Of a DNA stretch of 64,000 bases, positions 44,416 through 53,933 are shown piece after piece. The notes beneath the pieces were generated by a model. The model was not told the DNA's origin and made no database searches. It worked only from the letters and a program-made list of their open reading frames with translations. Position numbers and translations under genes: made by a program. Numbering within the stretch: position 1 is the first letter of the stretch; the number at the start of each line of letters is the position of its first letter. Location: the NCBI RefSeq assembly GCF_900113045.1, contig NZ_FONY01000018.1:45600-109599 (forward strand), read 5' to 3'. The DNA comes from Thermoflexibacter ruber. GTDB taxonomy: Bacteria; Bacteroidota; Bacteroidia; Cytophagales; Thermoflexibacteraceae.

Positions 44416-45411
44416 CTAAAAATCCTCGTCCAAACTAAACTTATGCTCTGATTTATCACTCATTACTCCTGCTTTTTGATACTCGGCTACCCTTTTTTCA
44501 AAGAAATTGGTTTTGCCCTGGAGCGAAATCATCTCCATAAAATCAAAAGGATTGGTAGCATGATAGTATTTGGAACAGCCTAATTCTACTAAAAGTCTAT
44601 CTGCCACAAATTCAATATATTGCTTCATTAAGTCGGCATTCATACCTATCAGGCTTACCGGCAGTGCATCGGAGATAAACTCTTGCTCTATGGCAACTGC
44701 ATCGGTGATGATAGAAAGTACCTGTTCCTCTGGCAATCTATTGACCAGGTACTTGGTGTAGAGCAGGCAGGCAAAATCGCAGTGCAAGCCTTCATCTCTG
44801 GAAATCAACTCATTAGAAAAGCTCAATCCGGGCATCAATCCTCTCTTTTTCAACCAGAAAATAGAGCAGAAACTTCCTGAAAAGAAAATGCCCTCTACGG
44901 CGGCAAAGGCAACCAAACGCTCAGCAAAACTCCCTTTGCTTATCCAACGCAAAGCCCACTCCGCTTTTTTAGTTACGCAAGGTACAGTTTCTATGGCGTT
45001 AAAAAGATAGTTTTTCTCTGCACTGTCTTTGATATAGGTATCTATCAAAAGAGAATATGTTTCCGAGTGAATGTTCTCCATCATGATTTGGAATCCATAA
45101 AAACACCTTGCCTCTGGGAACTGCACTTCGTTAGTAAAATTAATAGCTAAGTTCTCATTGACGATGCCATCACTTGCAGCAAAGAACGCCAAGACGTGCT
45201 TGATAAAATGTTGCTCATCTTTGGTCATATTTTCCCAGTCTTTGAGGTCTTGAGAGAGGTCTATCTCTTCTGCTGTCCAAAAACTTGCTTCTGCTTTTTT
45301 GTACATTTGCCAAATGTCAGGATAGTGAATAGGCAAAAGCACAAAACGATTTTTATTTTCTTTTAATAGTGGCTCCTCGAGCATTTCTGAAATTTCTGCT
45401 ACTGCACTCAT
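44416..45411 (-). CDS. nrdB: Ribonucleotide reductase class Ia beta subunit (R2)
   Basis: This 331-residue diiron protein generates the tyrosyl radical for deoxynucleotide synthesis. Metal ligands and radical site are visible: Asp81 in [12 protein letters not shown], Glu112, His115 and Tyr119 in ENIHSETYS, Glu in [11 protein letters not shown], and Glu/His in [12 protein letters not shown]. The C-terminal tail ends FSLDEDF, the R1-docking peptide form. The sequence is strikingly close to animal R2 (for example [17 protein letters not shown] and [18 protein letters not shown]). The partner nrdA is not adjacent and must be elsewhere. It has its own promoter and terminator. Confidence 0.97.
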   Translation of the reverse strand: MSAVAEISEMLEEPLLKENKNRFVLLPIHYPDIWQMYKKAEASFWTAEEIDLSQDLKDWENMTKDEQHFIKHVLAFFAASDGIVNENLAINFTNEVQFPEARCFYGFQIMMENIHSETYSLLIDTYIKDSAEKNYLFNAIETVPCVTKKAEWALRWISKGSFAERLVAFAAVEGIFFSGSFCSIFWLKKRGLMPGLSFSNELISRDEGLHCDFACLLYTKYLVNRLPEEQVLSIITDAVAIEQEFISDALPVSLIGMNADLMKQYIEFVADRLLVELGCSKYYHATNPFDFMEMISLQGKTNFFEKRVAEYQKAGVMSDKSEHKFSLDEDF

Positions 45412-45447
45412 AATTAAGTATTTATATAATATCTTTATTGATTAGAG

Positions 45448-45475
45448 CAAACTTATTTTTAGCGTCTTTTACAAA
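45448..45475 (-). promoter_or_regulatory. Putative promoter of nrdB
   Basis: On the minus strand a TTTG (45472-45475) lies 16 bases before TAAGTTTG (45448-45455), a fair TTTG-N-TAnnTTTG promoter about 40 bases ahead of the ATG. Spacing is slightly short. I see no NrdR box. Confidence 0.45.
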
Positions 45476-45533
45476 TTTATGCTAAGTAAAGTGATAGTTA
45501 GGCTTATTTGTTTAAAATTTTATTAATTTTTTT

Positions 45534-46184
45534 TTAATTTTTTTCCAAAGTCTTCTTATTCAATTCGCTATCAAAAATTGCTTCTATTGGGACTTCAAAA
45601 CCATTGATAGCAAAACTTTTTAGCAAGCCATGATTAGTTTTTAAAATCATTTCGTACTCATATTTCTCAAAATGATACTGCTCTACAAAGCCTCTATCTG
45701 CATCTACAATCCAGTACTCTGAGATACGATGTGCCTCATAATCAGCAAATTTTATCATCTTATCGATGCGTTCTGAGAAACGAGAAAGTACCTCTATGAC
45801 TAAATCTGGAGCAGGAAACTTCTCTTGCTTAGGGGTAAAGTGTTTAGCTTTTTCTGCACTAAAAAAGCATATATCAGGAATGTAAGTATTACGAGTTAAA
45901 AATACATGAGCATTAGAAACAAAGAGCGTACCGACTGGGTGCTTGTCCAAAAAATTTTGTAAGAGTTTGCCAAGTTGTTGAATGACGAGGTTGTGCTTTT
46001 CCGAGTCAAAAAAAGGAGTGGTTATTTCTCCATTGATGAATTCTACTCTTTTGTGTGCGTCCATTAGCTCATAGTATTTGGCTCGTGCCTCTTGCTCTTT
46101 AGCTAAGGATTCTTCCAATTCTCTCATAAACAAGTATATATGAGGCATTTGTAATACTTGATGTAATAATGTCTGTGTGTGCAT
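45534..46184 (-). CDS. Uma2-family (DUF820) putative endonuclease
   Basis: This 216-residue protein belongs to the Uma2/DUF820 group with a PD-(D/E)XK nuclease core: FINGEITTPF, YIPDICFFSAEKAKHF with an active-site Asp, PAPDLVIEVLSRFS with the E-x-Leu element, and ADYEAHRISEYWIVDADRG. Such genes are multicopy in cyanobacteria and Cytophagales and of uncertain role. The nuclease prediction is from fold similarity. Several in-frame Mets (1, 13, 20) are possible starts; the fold would be complete from the third. It stands alone in an AT-rich region. Confidence 0.78.
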   Translation of the reverse strand: MHTQTLLHQVLQMPHIYLFMRELEESLAKEQEARAKYYELMDAHKRVEFINGEITTPFFDSEKHNLVIQQLGKLLQNFLDKHPVGTLFVSNAHVFLTRNTYIPDICFFSAEKAKHFTPKQEKFPAPDLVIEVLSRFSERIDKMIKFADYEAHRISEYWIVDADRGFVEQYHFEKYEYEMILKTNHGLLKSFAINGFEVPIEAIFDSELNKKTLEKN

Positions 46185-46342
46185 ACAATTTGATAAGTTA
46201 ATAAAGTTTAAAATTTTCTTTGAATGGTAGCCCTATTTTCAACATTAAAAAGTTGAGTTGTAAAAAAATTTAGTTAAGTACTTTATAATCAAGTATATAA
46301 AACCAAAAAGCTTATATAAATTTCACAATTTTAAATATAAAT

Positions 46343-47314
46343 TTAATCAAAATGTTTTTTTGGAAACGATTTATAATTGTATTTATTGATTTTGTCTGAG
46401 GTTTTTTGGGCTATTTCTTTGGTTTTAAAGTTACCTACTAATATTCTGTACATTTTTTTCCCATTTGCCCAACCTGCTTGGATATAGACCTGTCCCATTT
46501 TTAGCTTTTCTATGTTAGGGACTTCTTTGAGAGCCTTGTTAATATCATCATAAGAGGCTACTTGCACACCAAAGCCATCGAGTTTGACCTTATCTCCCTC
46601 AGAAGTATAGGTATTTACTGGTTCAAAATTGACCTTGTCTTTATTTCTACTTTTAGTATTGGGGTTACTTGTACCAGAGAGTACGCCTTTGGGATTTTCT
46701 ACTGTCTTTTTCTTGCTGTCAGCTACCTTATTTTTTTCATTCTTGTTATTAGCAACCGTAGAGGTGTTTTTATTTTCACTTTCTGAAGTTTTGTTTTTTG
46801 CTCCACCCTCATATTTTGCGGAGATTTCTTCTTCTTTGGTAATTTCCTCTGCATCTTCTATAGGTTTGGTCGCTACTCTTCGGTAGGCATCAGCCACAAT
46901 CTCTTTGGCATTATTTCGGGGTACACCTAATTGGATAAGTTCTATTTTTACCTCTATCACTGTTTTTTTATCTGTCATTCCTAAGGCATCGGCGGCGGCT
47001 CTGGTCATGTCTATGATTCTGTCCTTGCCTATGAGGGGTCGGTCGTTGATACGCACAATCGTTTGCTTTCCATTTTCTAAATTAGTGATTTTCACCAAAC
47101 TATTGAAGGCAATACGCGCATGAGCGGCTTCCAATACGTTGGGGTCGTACTTTTCTCCACTCTGCGTAATAGCCCCGTTGCGGTCGTCAGAGTAATATGA
47201 AGCCTTGCCTATTTGCGTATAGCCAATCTGTGTAATTTCCTGTGCCATGCTTGCTGATGACAAGATGGACAGCCCTAAAAGCACAGAACAAAGGGATAAA
47301 TACAGTGATTTCAT
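46343..47314 (-). CDS. rlpA: RlpA-like lytic transglycosylase with SPOR domain
   Basis: This 323-residue exported protein has a signal peptide (ending SSASMAQ), a double-psi beta-barrel (about 30-130) with GKASYYSDDRNGAITQSGEKYD, AAHARIAFNSLVKITNLENG and VRINDRPLIGKDRIIDMT, and a C-terminal SPOR domain (about 250-323; GFGVQVASYDDINKAL, VYIQAGWANGKKMYRILVG) that binds denuded septal peptidoglycan. RlpA-type enzymes cleave such glycan strands at division or in the periplasm. A Lys/Asn/Thr-rich linker joins the domains. Unlike many RlpA proteins no lipobox Cys is evident. Confidence 0.9.
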   Translation of the reverse strand: MKSLYLSLCSVLLGLSILSSASMAQEITQIGYTQIGKASYYSDDRNGAITQSGEKYDPNVLEAAHARIAFNSLVKITNLENGKQTIVRINDRPLIGKDRIIDMTRAAADALGMTDKKTVIEVKIELIQLGVPRNNAKEIVADAYRRVATKPIEDAEEITKEEEISAKYEGGAKNKTSESENKNTSTVANNKNEKNKVADSKKKTVENPKGVLSGTSNPNTKSRNKDKVNFEPVNTYTSEGDKVKLDGFGVQVASYDDINKALKEVPNIEKLKMGQVYIQAGWANGKKMYRILVGNFKTKEIAQKTSDKINKYNYKSFPKKHFD

Positions 47315-47747
47315 ATCTATAAGCCAATTTGGTTTAATCTTGATTTTTTGTAATTACTCGGCAGTGTAAACTTAAATAAAAGATGATAACTCTCAGGAGT
47401 TTGCTGATACATACGATTCCCACAATTTTTTATCATTGTTCATCGCAATTATCATGCTTTGTACGCTTAGCAACAAAATTATAAAAAAGTATGCGAAAGT
47501 TTTATTGCACTCAAAGAAAATCCAATAGAGTTCTTGCGAAAGTACCTAAAAGTATGCAAAGGGTGGCAAAAAGTAAGTAATCAAAAATAAAAAGCAGTAA
47601 ATTATCATAAGAATACAGGCTTTAATCCAACCATTTCTATTAAATTTGTGGCTGTGCTATAAAAGCCAATGAGGACGTGAGTCCCAAGCAAAAATTCTAT
47701 CCTAAATACGTCATTTTCAATAGTTACTATTAATATTTATTTTCTCT
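47315..47747. other. Intergenic region, little recognisable
   Basis: This 433-base AT-rich gap between divergent genes contains no ORF that looks coding and no RNA gene. The only likely signal is TAAATTTG at 47641-47648, a minus-7 element for the sorbosone dehydrogenase-like gene. Confidence 0.45.
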
Positions 47748-48884
47748 ATGCAAATCTTACTGAAAGTTTTTGCGCTATTTATTGTGTTAGCCTGTGGAAG
47801 TAGCAAAAACAACTCCTCTTCCAACCAATCAGAAAATCAGTCAGGTAAAAAGTTCCCCTTGCATAAAATCAAACTCCCCGAGGGCTTCAAAATAGAAGTC
47901 TATGCAGAAGTAGATAATGCGCGTTCTATGGCTCTTAGCCCTAATGGGACACTGTTTGTGGGCAATCGTAGAGGGGATAAAGTTTATGCCGTTATAGACA
48001 AAAATGGTGATTTCAAGGCAGATGAAGTCAAAATCATTGCTTCTGACTTAACGATGCCCTGTGGAGTAGCTTTTAGAAATGGAAGCCTTTATGTGGCAGA
48101 AGTAAACCGCATCTTGCGATTTGACAACATAGAACAAAATCTAAACAACCCTCCTAAGCCTGTGATAGTTAATGACAAACTTCCGTCTGACAGGCATCAT
48201 GGGTGGAAATTTATTGCTTTCGGACCTGATGACAAACTGTACGTTCCCGTCGGGGCACCCTGCAATATTTGTGAAAAGGACAACCCTATTTACGCATCTA
48301 TTGCCCGCATGAATCCTGACGGCTCAAATTTGGAGGTATTTGCAAGCGGGGTTCGCAATAGTGTAGGTTTTGATTTTCACCCTGATACTAAGGAATTGTG
48401 GTTTACTGACAACGGCAGGGATATGCTTGGAGATGACCTTCCCTCTGATGAACTTGGGCGGGCTTACAAAGCAGGCTTGCATTTTGGCTACCCTTATTGT
48501 CACCAAGGCGATGTGCCTGACCCCGAGTTTGGCAACAAGCGTTCTTGCGATGAGTTTGAAAAACCTATGCAGAAATTAGGAGCGCACGTTGCGGCTTTGG
48601 GAATGAGATTTTATACAGGTTCTCAATTTCCTGAAAAATATAAAAATAGCATATTTATAGCCTTGCATGGCTCATGGAATCGTTCCTCTAAAGTAGGTTA
48701 CAAAGTTGCCTTTGCCAAAGTGGAGAACAACAAAGTCGTAGAGTATAGCACCTTTGCTGAGGGCTGGCTCGAGGGACAGGACAACTGGGGCAGACCCGTA
48801 GATGTCCAACAACTAAAAGATGGCTCTATGTTGATTTCCGATGACCATGCCAATGTAATTTATAGAGTAAGCTACCAAAAATAA
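47748..48884 (+). CDS. Glucose/sorbosone dehydrogenase-like lipoprotein
   Basis: This 378-residue lipoprotein (lipobox FIVLAC at residues 11-16) is a six-bladed beta-propeller of the GSDH family: LPEGFKIEVYAEVDNARSMAL, GTLFVGNRRGDKVYAV, MPCGVAFRNGSLYVAEVNRI, GLHFGYPYCHQGD and FIALHGSWNRSSKVGYKV with PQQ-site-like His and Asn residues. It may oxidise an aldose or sorbosone-type substrate in the periplasm using PQQ, but no PQQ synthesis genes are nearby. The 4 cysteines of the central region (CNICEKD, YCHQGD) are unusual and might bind haem or metal. The cyclase gene follows after 48 bases. Confidence 0.85.
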   Translation: MQILLKVFALFIVLACGSSKNNSSSNQSENQSGKKFPLHKIKLPEGFKIEVYAEVDNARSMALSPNGTLFVGNRRGDKVYAVIDKNGDFKADEVKIIASDLTMPCGVAFRNGSLYVAEVNRILRFDNIEQNLNNPPKPVIVNDKLPSDRHHGWKFIAFGPDDKLYVPVGAPCNICEKDNPIYASIARMNPDGSNLEVFASGVRNSVGFDFHPDTKELWFTDNGRDMLGDDLPSDELGRAYKAGLHFGYPYCHQGDVPDPEFGNKRSCDEFEKPMQKLGAHVAALGMRFYTGSQFPEKYKNSIFIALHGSWNRSSKVGYKVAFAKVENNKVVEYSTFAEGWLEGQDNWGRPVDVQQLKDGSMLISDDHANVIYRVSYQK

Positions 48885-48932
48885 CTTTATTTACTTGAGC
48901 ATTTGAGGTAATTTTATAAAACTTTTGAACTG

Positions 48933-50621
48933 ATGAAACCTTTTCCATTTTTATCCTCTTTCTTCTTGATTTTTCTCTTGTTTATCTATTCTGTCCAAGG
49001 ACAGGCAGATAGAAAACAGCTATTAAATAAGGCACAAAAAATAGATGCTGATTTAGTTAAAGCACTCAAAGCCAACAATTTTCGTGAGGCAGTGAGACTT
49101 GCTAAACAAAACGGGGAGATATATACAAACCTGAATAAAGCAAGCATAGCAGAAAAGTATTACAAAAATGCCATTACTTATGCGTCTAAGGCGAATGATA
49201 ATAAACTACTGGCGTATGCTTATGAAATAGAAGGCGACTTTTTCTCTCCTACTACTGCTTACAGGAAAAAAATCAATGATTACACTACCGCAGAGAAACT
49301 TTACAGAGAAACCAATAGCATGGAAGGTATCGCTTTGGTAAAAAAGAAAATCGCAAAAAGTGCCTTTGAACAGAAGAAATATGAAACTGCAAGTCAGTAC
49401 AGTAAAGCACTCATAGACAGTGCGACTATTTTTAATCTCAATGAGTTTGAAAAACTTAACCATTGCAAAGCCCTGATTATTTCCCTGAGCAAGTTGAATA
49501 ATTCCCAAGAATTGCAAAAATATATAGATGTACTAAGTGGAATCAATATGTACGCTGTAAACCAAAGCAAGCACAATGAGGAAACGGATTTTGATGAAAA
49601 AATCCTCAAAGATGAGTTTGCCAACGTCATGGCAAAAGCTACTTTGGAATTACAAAGAATTGTCAATAAACAACAAGATTCTCTTGAAGCAACCTCTACC
49701 GAATTGGCTTTGAAAAAAGAGGAAAGCGAAATGCAACAAAATCAACTCAGAAAGCAAGACTCTCTGGCTCAAATGCAAAAGCAAATTATTGCCCAACAAG
49801 AGGAGTTAGTGCAGTTGCAAGCCTCTAAAAATCAACAATTAGTCATAGGGATTATTTTGAGTTTGGTAGTTATAGCGATTGCAGTCGTTGCTTTGATTGG
49901 TAGGCAGATTGCTAACCGCAAGTTAGCTAAGCAAAAAGCAGAAATAGAAGCACAAAAAAAACTCATAGAAACAGAGAGGAAAAAATCAGAAGAATTGCTG
50001 CTCAACATTTTGCCACACGAAATTGCTGACGAACTCAAAGAAAAAGGCTTAGCACGCCCCCGCTCTTACAATATGGCTACAGTGTTATTTACTGATTTCA
50101 AAGGTTTTACTACCATTTCAGAAAAACTATCTCCCGAACAGATTGTAGATAAGCTCAACTTCTTTTTTCAAAAATTTGATGAAATCGCAGAAAGACACAA
50201 TTTGGAAAAAATCAAAACTATAGGAGATGGCTACATGTGTGCAGGGGGTATTCCCATCGAGAACACAACTAATCCCATAGATGCAGTAAGAGCGGGTTTG
50301 GAAATGCAAAACTTTATGAATGAATGGAATAGAGAGCAGGAAAGAAAAGGGTTGCCGACTTTTGGCTTGCGGGTAGGTATCAATACGGGTCCTTTGGTAG
50401 CGGGTGTAATTGGAAAAAATAAGTTCGCTTACGATGTTTGGGGGGATACTGTAAACTTAGCAAGCCGAATGGAATCAAGCGGTGAGGTGGGTAAAGTAAA
50501 TATCTCAGGAATTACCTATACTTGGGTAAAACACCATTTCGAGTGTACGTATCGTGGCAAAATTGAAGCTAAGAACAAGGGAGAAGTAGATATGTATTTT
50601 GTAGAAAGAGAAAAAGTATAA
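48933..50621 (+). CDS. TPR-containing membrane adenylate cyclase
   Basis: This 562-residue protein has a signal peptide (ending VQGQ), TPR-like helices (about 25-220; IAEKYYKNAITYASKANDN), a coiled coil, one membrane helix (about 300-325) and a class III cyclase domain (about 380-555). Metal acids are in TDFKGFTT and IKTIGDGYMC, the transition-state Asn and Arg in NLASRME, and purine selectivity residues Lys (EKIKTIGD) and Asp (YDVWGDTVNL) point to ATP, hence cAMP. The layout mirrors the SpoIIE phosphatase at 5.6 kb. The Crp/Fnr protein in this window may not be its target. The flavoprotein gene starts 4 bases after the stop. Confidence 0.9.
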   Translation: MKPFPFLSSFFLIFLLFIYSVQGQADRKQLLNKAQKIDADLVKALKANNFREAVRLAKQNGEIYTNLNKASIAEKYYKNAITYASKANDNKLLAYAYEIEGDFFSPTTAYRKKINDYTTAEKLYRETNSMEGIALVKKKIAKSAFEQKKYETASQYSKALIDSATIFNLNEFEKLNHCKALIISLSKLNNSQELQKYIDVLSGINMYAVNQSKHNEETDFDEKILKDEFANVMAKATLELQRIVNKQQDSLEATSTELALKKEESEMQQNQLRKQDSLAQMQKQIIAQQEELVQLQASKNQQLVIGIILSLVVIAIAVVALIGRQIANRKLAKQKAEIEAQKKLIETERKKSEELLLNILPHEIADELKEKGLARPRSYNMATVLFTDFKGFTTISEKLSPEQIVDKLNFFFQKFDEIAERHNLEKIKTIGDGYMCAGGIPIENTTNPIDAVRAGLEMQNFMNEWNREQERKGLPTFGLRVGINTGPLVAGVIGKNKFAYDVWGDTVNLASRMESSGEVGKVNISGITYTWVKHHFECTYRGKIEAKNKGEVDMYFVEREKV

Positions 50622-50625
50622 TATT

Positions 50626-51876
50626 TTGAAAATTGTAGTGATTGGAGGAGGAGCGGCAGGCTTTTTTTCTGCTATACATGCCGCTCAAGTTAATCCTAAA
50701 GCCCAAGTTCTTCTTTTAGAGAAAACTAATCAACTACTTGCTAAGGTGCGAGTTTCTGGTGGAGGGCGGTGCAATGTAACTCATAGCTGCTTTAGTATCA
50801 GTGAAATGAGTAAGCACTACCCCAGAGGAGAACGCCAAATGAAGCTATTGTTGCATCAGTTTATGACCACAGATACTATTCAGTGGTTTGAAAGTAGAGG
50901 AGTAAAACTCAAAACAGAAGAAGATGGACGAATTTTTCCTATGACTGACAACTCCCAAACAGTAATAGACTGTTTGCTAAAAGAAAGCAAAAAAGTTGGT
51001 GTAGAAATCTACTTAAAACATGAGGTATTGAAAATCAATGTATTAAATGATGAAAATTTTGAATTAATCATAAAAAATCAGCCTTCTATCCTTTGTAGTA
51101 AAGTGATTGTTACTACGGGTGGAAGCCCCAAAGAAAGTGGATTGGCATGGCTCAAGGAATTAGGACATGAAATCGTTAGCCCCGTTCCCTCTTTATTTAC
51201 TTTCAATATCCCTAATAGTCCTATTGTCCAACTCATGGGAACAAGCGTAGCTGATGCTAAGGTCAAAATACAAGGAACAAAGTTAGAAGAAGAAGGAGCA
51301 GTACTTGTTACGCATTGGGGGCTGAGTGGTCCCGCTATTCTGAGGCTATCTGCTTGGGGGGCGAGAGAGCTATCCAACTTAGATTATCAGTTTAAGGTCG
51401 GTATTAATTGGTTAGGAAAAGTTACTGAGGGCAAACTGAGAAATTTCTTTGCCCAAAATGAGCATTATTTTTCCAAAAAGCTAATCTCTAATTGCAACCC
51501 CAGCCTTATGCTCAACTTTTCCCTGCCTAACCGATTGTGGGAGTTTTTAATAGAAAAAATAGGCATCAGTAAAAGTAAGAAATGGACAGAGCTGAGCAAG
51601 CAGGAGTTCAATAAACTTATCAATGTTATTACTAATGACGAGTACGAAGTCAAAGGAAAAACTACTTTCAAAGAAGAGTTTGTAACCTGTGGCGGAGTTA
51701 GTTTGAATGACATAGACCTAAAAACTATGCAAAGTAAAAAAGTTGCCAACTTGCATTTTGCAGGGGAAGTGCTTGATATAGATGGAATTACAGGAGGTTT
51801 TAACTTCCAAGCGGCATGGACTACTGGCTACATTGCGGGTAAGGCAACTGGGATTTATTCGTTGGGCATAAAGTAG
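50626..51876 (+). CDS. NAD(P)/FAD-dependent oxidoreductase, HI0933/BaiN type
   Basis: This 416-residue flavoprotein starts at TTG four bases after the cyclase stop, suggesting one transcript. The FAD-binding Rossmann loop (VVIGGGAAGFFSAIHAA) begins directly at the N-terminus, and the VRVSGGGRCNVTHS motif is typical of HI0933-like flavoproteins. VTHWGLSGPAILRLSAWGA and the C-terminal CGGVSLNDIDLKTMQSKKV and LHFAGEVLDIDGITGGFN (FAD contact) confirm the family. BaiN-type members reduce unsaturated ring systems; the actual substrate is unknown. It converges with the AlbA-type gene, overlapping by 22 bases. Confidence 0.88.
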   Translation: MKIVVIGGGAAGFFSAIHAAQVNPKAQVLLLEKTNQLLAKVRVSGGGRCNVTHSCFSISEMSKHYPRGERQMKLLLHQFMTTDTIQWFESRGVKLKTEEDGRIFPMTDNSQTVIDCLLKESKKVGVEIYLKHEVLKINVLNDENFELIIKNQPSILCSKVIVTTGGSPKESGLAWLKELGHEIVSPVPSLFTFNIPNSPIVQLMGTSVADAKVKIQGTKLEEEGAVLVTHWGLSGPAILRLSAWGARELSNLDYQFKVGINWLGKVTEGKLRNFFAQNEHYFSKKLISNCNPSLMLNFSLPNRLWEFLIEKIGISKSKKWTELSKQEFNKLINVITNDEYEVKGKTTFKEEFVTCGGVSLNDIDLKTMQSKKVANLHFAGEVLDIDGITGGFNFQAAWTTGYIAGKATGIYSLGIK

Positions 51877-52499
51877 TCCCCTGTATCATTAGGCACGATT
51901 TTTAGTAAACCCGCCAATGTCATTTTTACCAATATTGCGGAGGCATTTTCCATACTAATATTTGCTATTTTGCTAAATGTTTCTACATTGATAGAAGGAT
52001 ACTGACCTAAGTACTGCATGAGCTTGTGTTCGCTATCACCATACTGAAGATAAGTATCCGAATTTGTGTTTTTGGCTTTGAGGATTTGACGCATTTCTCT
52101 GCTTGCTTGAATGCTTTTATCTTTTACCCTTACATAGGCTTTGCCCAAGTTTGTTTTGAAATTATAAATCAAAAAAATAGGTTTGTTTTCACTTGGATAG
52201 ATATGAAATACTAAAACAGAGCGGTTAGGAGAAACCAAGACTTTGGAAATGTCATACCTGATAGCTGGTTTGCAGTATTTGCTGATAGCTTCTTTTAAAA
52301 CAAACTCCTCCTCTAAGACATGCTTCAATCCAGCAATCGTGCCGTCGTCATCTACACCTATGATTAGCTTACCTCCTTCTGTGTTGGCAAAAGCAACCAC
52401 TTCTCTCATAATTTTATCGGGAAAGTTTGCTTTACGCTTAAATTCCAATTGCAGACCTTCTCCTTTGGATACCAATTTTTTTAATTCGTTGAGAAGCAT
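51855..52499 (-). CDS. Schlafen/AlbA_2-domain protein with C-terminal winged helix
   Basis: From the ATG at 52499 this is 214 residues; an upstream in-frame ATG would add 38 aromatic-rich, unlikely residues. The AlbA_2 domain (about 1-130) has the typical LEFKRKANFPDKIMREVVAF, ANTEGGKLIIGVDDDGTIAG and RVKDKSIQASREM motifs. The C-terminal 60 residues (LMQYLGQYPSINVETFSKIA) look like a winged helix. Such proteins are putative regulators or stress-related nucleic-acid binders with uncertain function. It converges with the flavoprotein gene. Confidence 0.78.
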   Translation of the reverse strand: MLLNELKKLVSKGEGLQLEFKRKANFPDKIMREVVAFANTEGGKLIIGVDDDGTIAGLKHVLEEEFVLKEAISKYCKPAIRYDISKVLVSPNRSVLVFHIYPSENKPIFLIYNFKTNLGKAYVRVKDKSIQASREMRQILKAKNTNSDTYLQYGDSEHKLMQYLGQYPSINVETFSKIANISMENASAILVKMTLAGLLKIVPNDTGDYFMPNE

Positions 52500-52651
52500 A
52501 ATCGTAAAGTAGTGGGTGAGTTTTTCAATGCCAAATATATCAAAATAATAGACATTTTGCCGAAAAAAATGAAAATATTGAAAAAAAAGAATAGGTTGAG
52601 TACATCTTTGCAAACAAGTTTTTATTTTATTTTATCACAAATTTAAAACCA

Positions 52652-53923
52652 TTGCTAATCAGTATTTTATTAAATATTATTCTCTTATTGGGTGTAAGTG
52701 GGTGGATATATCGGCGACAGCTAAGCAGTCCGTTCAAGCCTTTTTTTTGGTTGAGTTTAACGATAAAACTATTGGCAGGTATCGGGGTAGCTGTTCTTTA
52801 CCAATATTACTACAAGGAAGGAGATGTATTCTATATTTTTCATCAGGGAGTACTGCTCAAACAAATACTATTGGACAACCCCTTAGATTTTTGGAATTTC
52901 CCTCACACGGGTAGAGAGCTGTACGAATATTATTTTGGAGAATTTAAAGACCTCAATAGTAGGGTTATTTTTTTCTCTAAAATCGTTGCTTTATTTAATT
53001 TACTCACAGGAAATAATCTTTTCCTTACTTCGCTTTGGTTTTCTCTGATTAGCTTTGTAGGCTTTTGGCATTTAGCCAATGTCTTAGTGCATCTTTTCCC
53101 TCAAACGCGCATCGCACTTTTTTTATCTTTTTTTCTGCTGCCTTCTGTTGTTTTTTGGAGTGCAGGCTTGCTCAAAGAAAGTCTGATTAGTGGATTTATT
53201 TGCTTAACTATTGGTTTAGTTTTGGAGATACTTCATTTTGAAAATAAGCCTTTGCAGATTTTTATCAAACTGTTGGGAAGCACTTGCCTACTGTGGCTAA
53301 GTTGGAAAATCAAATACTATTATATTGCCATTTTACTCCCAATAATATTCTCCTATTTTGTTGTTTATCAAGTAAATAAAAAATATCCACTCTCTTTCAT
53401 TAAACAAATGAGCCTATATTTTTTGTGCTTCATTATAGGCATCTTATTGGCATCTCTTTCTAATCCTAATTTTTCTTTGGGTTACTTTCTCGTGGCTATC
53501 AAAGATAGTTATGATACCATGATAGAAACTACTGACGCAGATAATATGATATTTTTTATCGATTTTGATGGAAGTTTTATAAGTTTAATCAAAAATATTC
53601 CAACTGCTCTCTTTGCAAGTTTATGTGAGCCTTTGGTTTGGGAGTCAGAAAAAAACTGGCTAAAAATATTGGTGGGAGTAGAAAATATATGCATCTATGC
53701 TTTACTGTTTTTTGCCATACCTCCTTCTTTCAAAGGAGAAAGACACGGCTTATTGCTACTGAGTTGTATTTTATATATCTTTTTTTTAGCCTCGTTTTTA
53801 GCCTTTACCACACCGAGTATAGGCACTTTGGTACGTTACAAAGTAGCTTTTCTGCCCTTTTGGGCATATCTGATTACCTCCCAAGTAAATTTTAACTTTT
53901 TTGAACGCATTTTTAAGCGGTAG
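52652..53923 (+). CDS. Polytopic membrane protein, possibly GT-C-like
   Basis: This 423-residue protein has about ten to eleven membrane helices (for example SILLNIILLLGVSGWIY, IALFLSFFLLPSVVFW, MSLYFLCFIIGILLA) and starts at TTG because no ATG precedes the first helix. A short extracytoplasmic loop after the second helix, YYYKEGDVFYIFHQG, holds acidic residues in the position of the DxD-like loop of GT-C glycosyltransferases. Whether it is a glycosyltransferase, O-antigen polymerase or other exporter cannot be decided. It is a single gene, convergent with the ABC ATPase gene, 10 bases away. Confidence 0.6.
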   Translation: MLISILLNIILLLGVSGWIYRRQLSSPFKPFFWLSLTIKLLAGIGVAVLYQYYYKEGDVFYIFHQGVLLKQILLDNPLDFWNFPHTGRELYEYYFGEFKDLNSRVIFFSKIVALFNLLTGNNLFLTSLWFSLISFVGFWHLANVLVHLFPQTRIALFLSFFLLPSVVFWSAGLLKESLISGFICLTIGLVLEILHFENKPLQIFIKLLGSTCLLWLSWKIKYYYIAILLPIIFSYFVVYQVNKKYPLSFIKQMSLYFLCFIIGILLASLSNPNFSLGYFLVAIKDSYDTMIETTDADNMIFFIDFDGSFISLIKNIPTALFASLCEPLVWESEKNWLKILVGVENICIYALLFFAIPPSFKGERHGLLLLSCILYIFFLASFLAFTTPSIGTLVRYKVAFLPFWAYLITSQVNFNFFERIFKR

Positions 53924-53933
53924 TATCGCTATA

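Noticed and set aside
45534..46184. Uma2-type gene as part of a defence island
   Set aside because: No adjacent defence, toxin or mobile genes; such genes are common singletons in this group.
47500..47600. Similar AAAAGTATGC-type strings in the gap before the sorbosone dehydrogenase-like gene
   Set aside because: Only two imperfect short copies in AT-rich sequence; too weak to call a repeat or operator.
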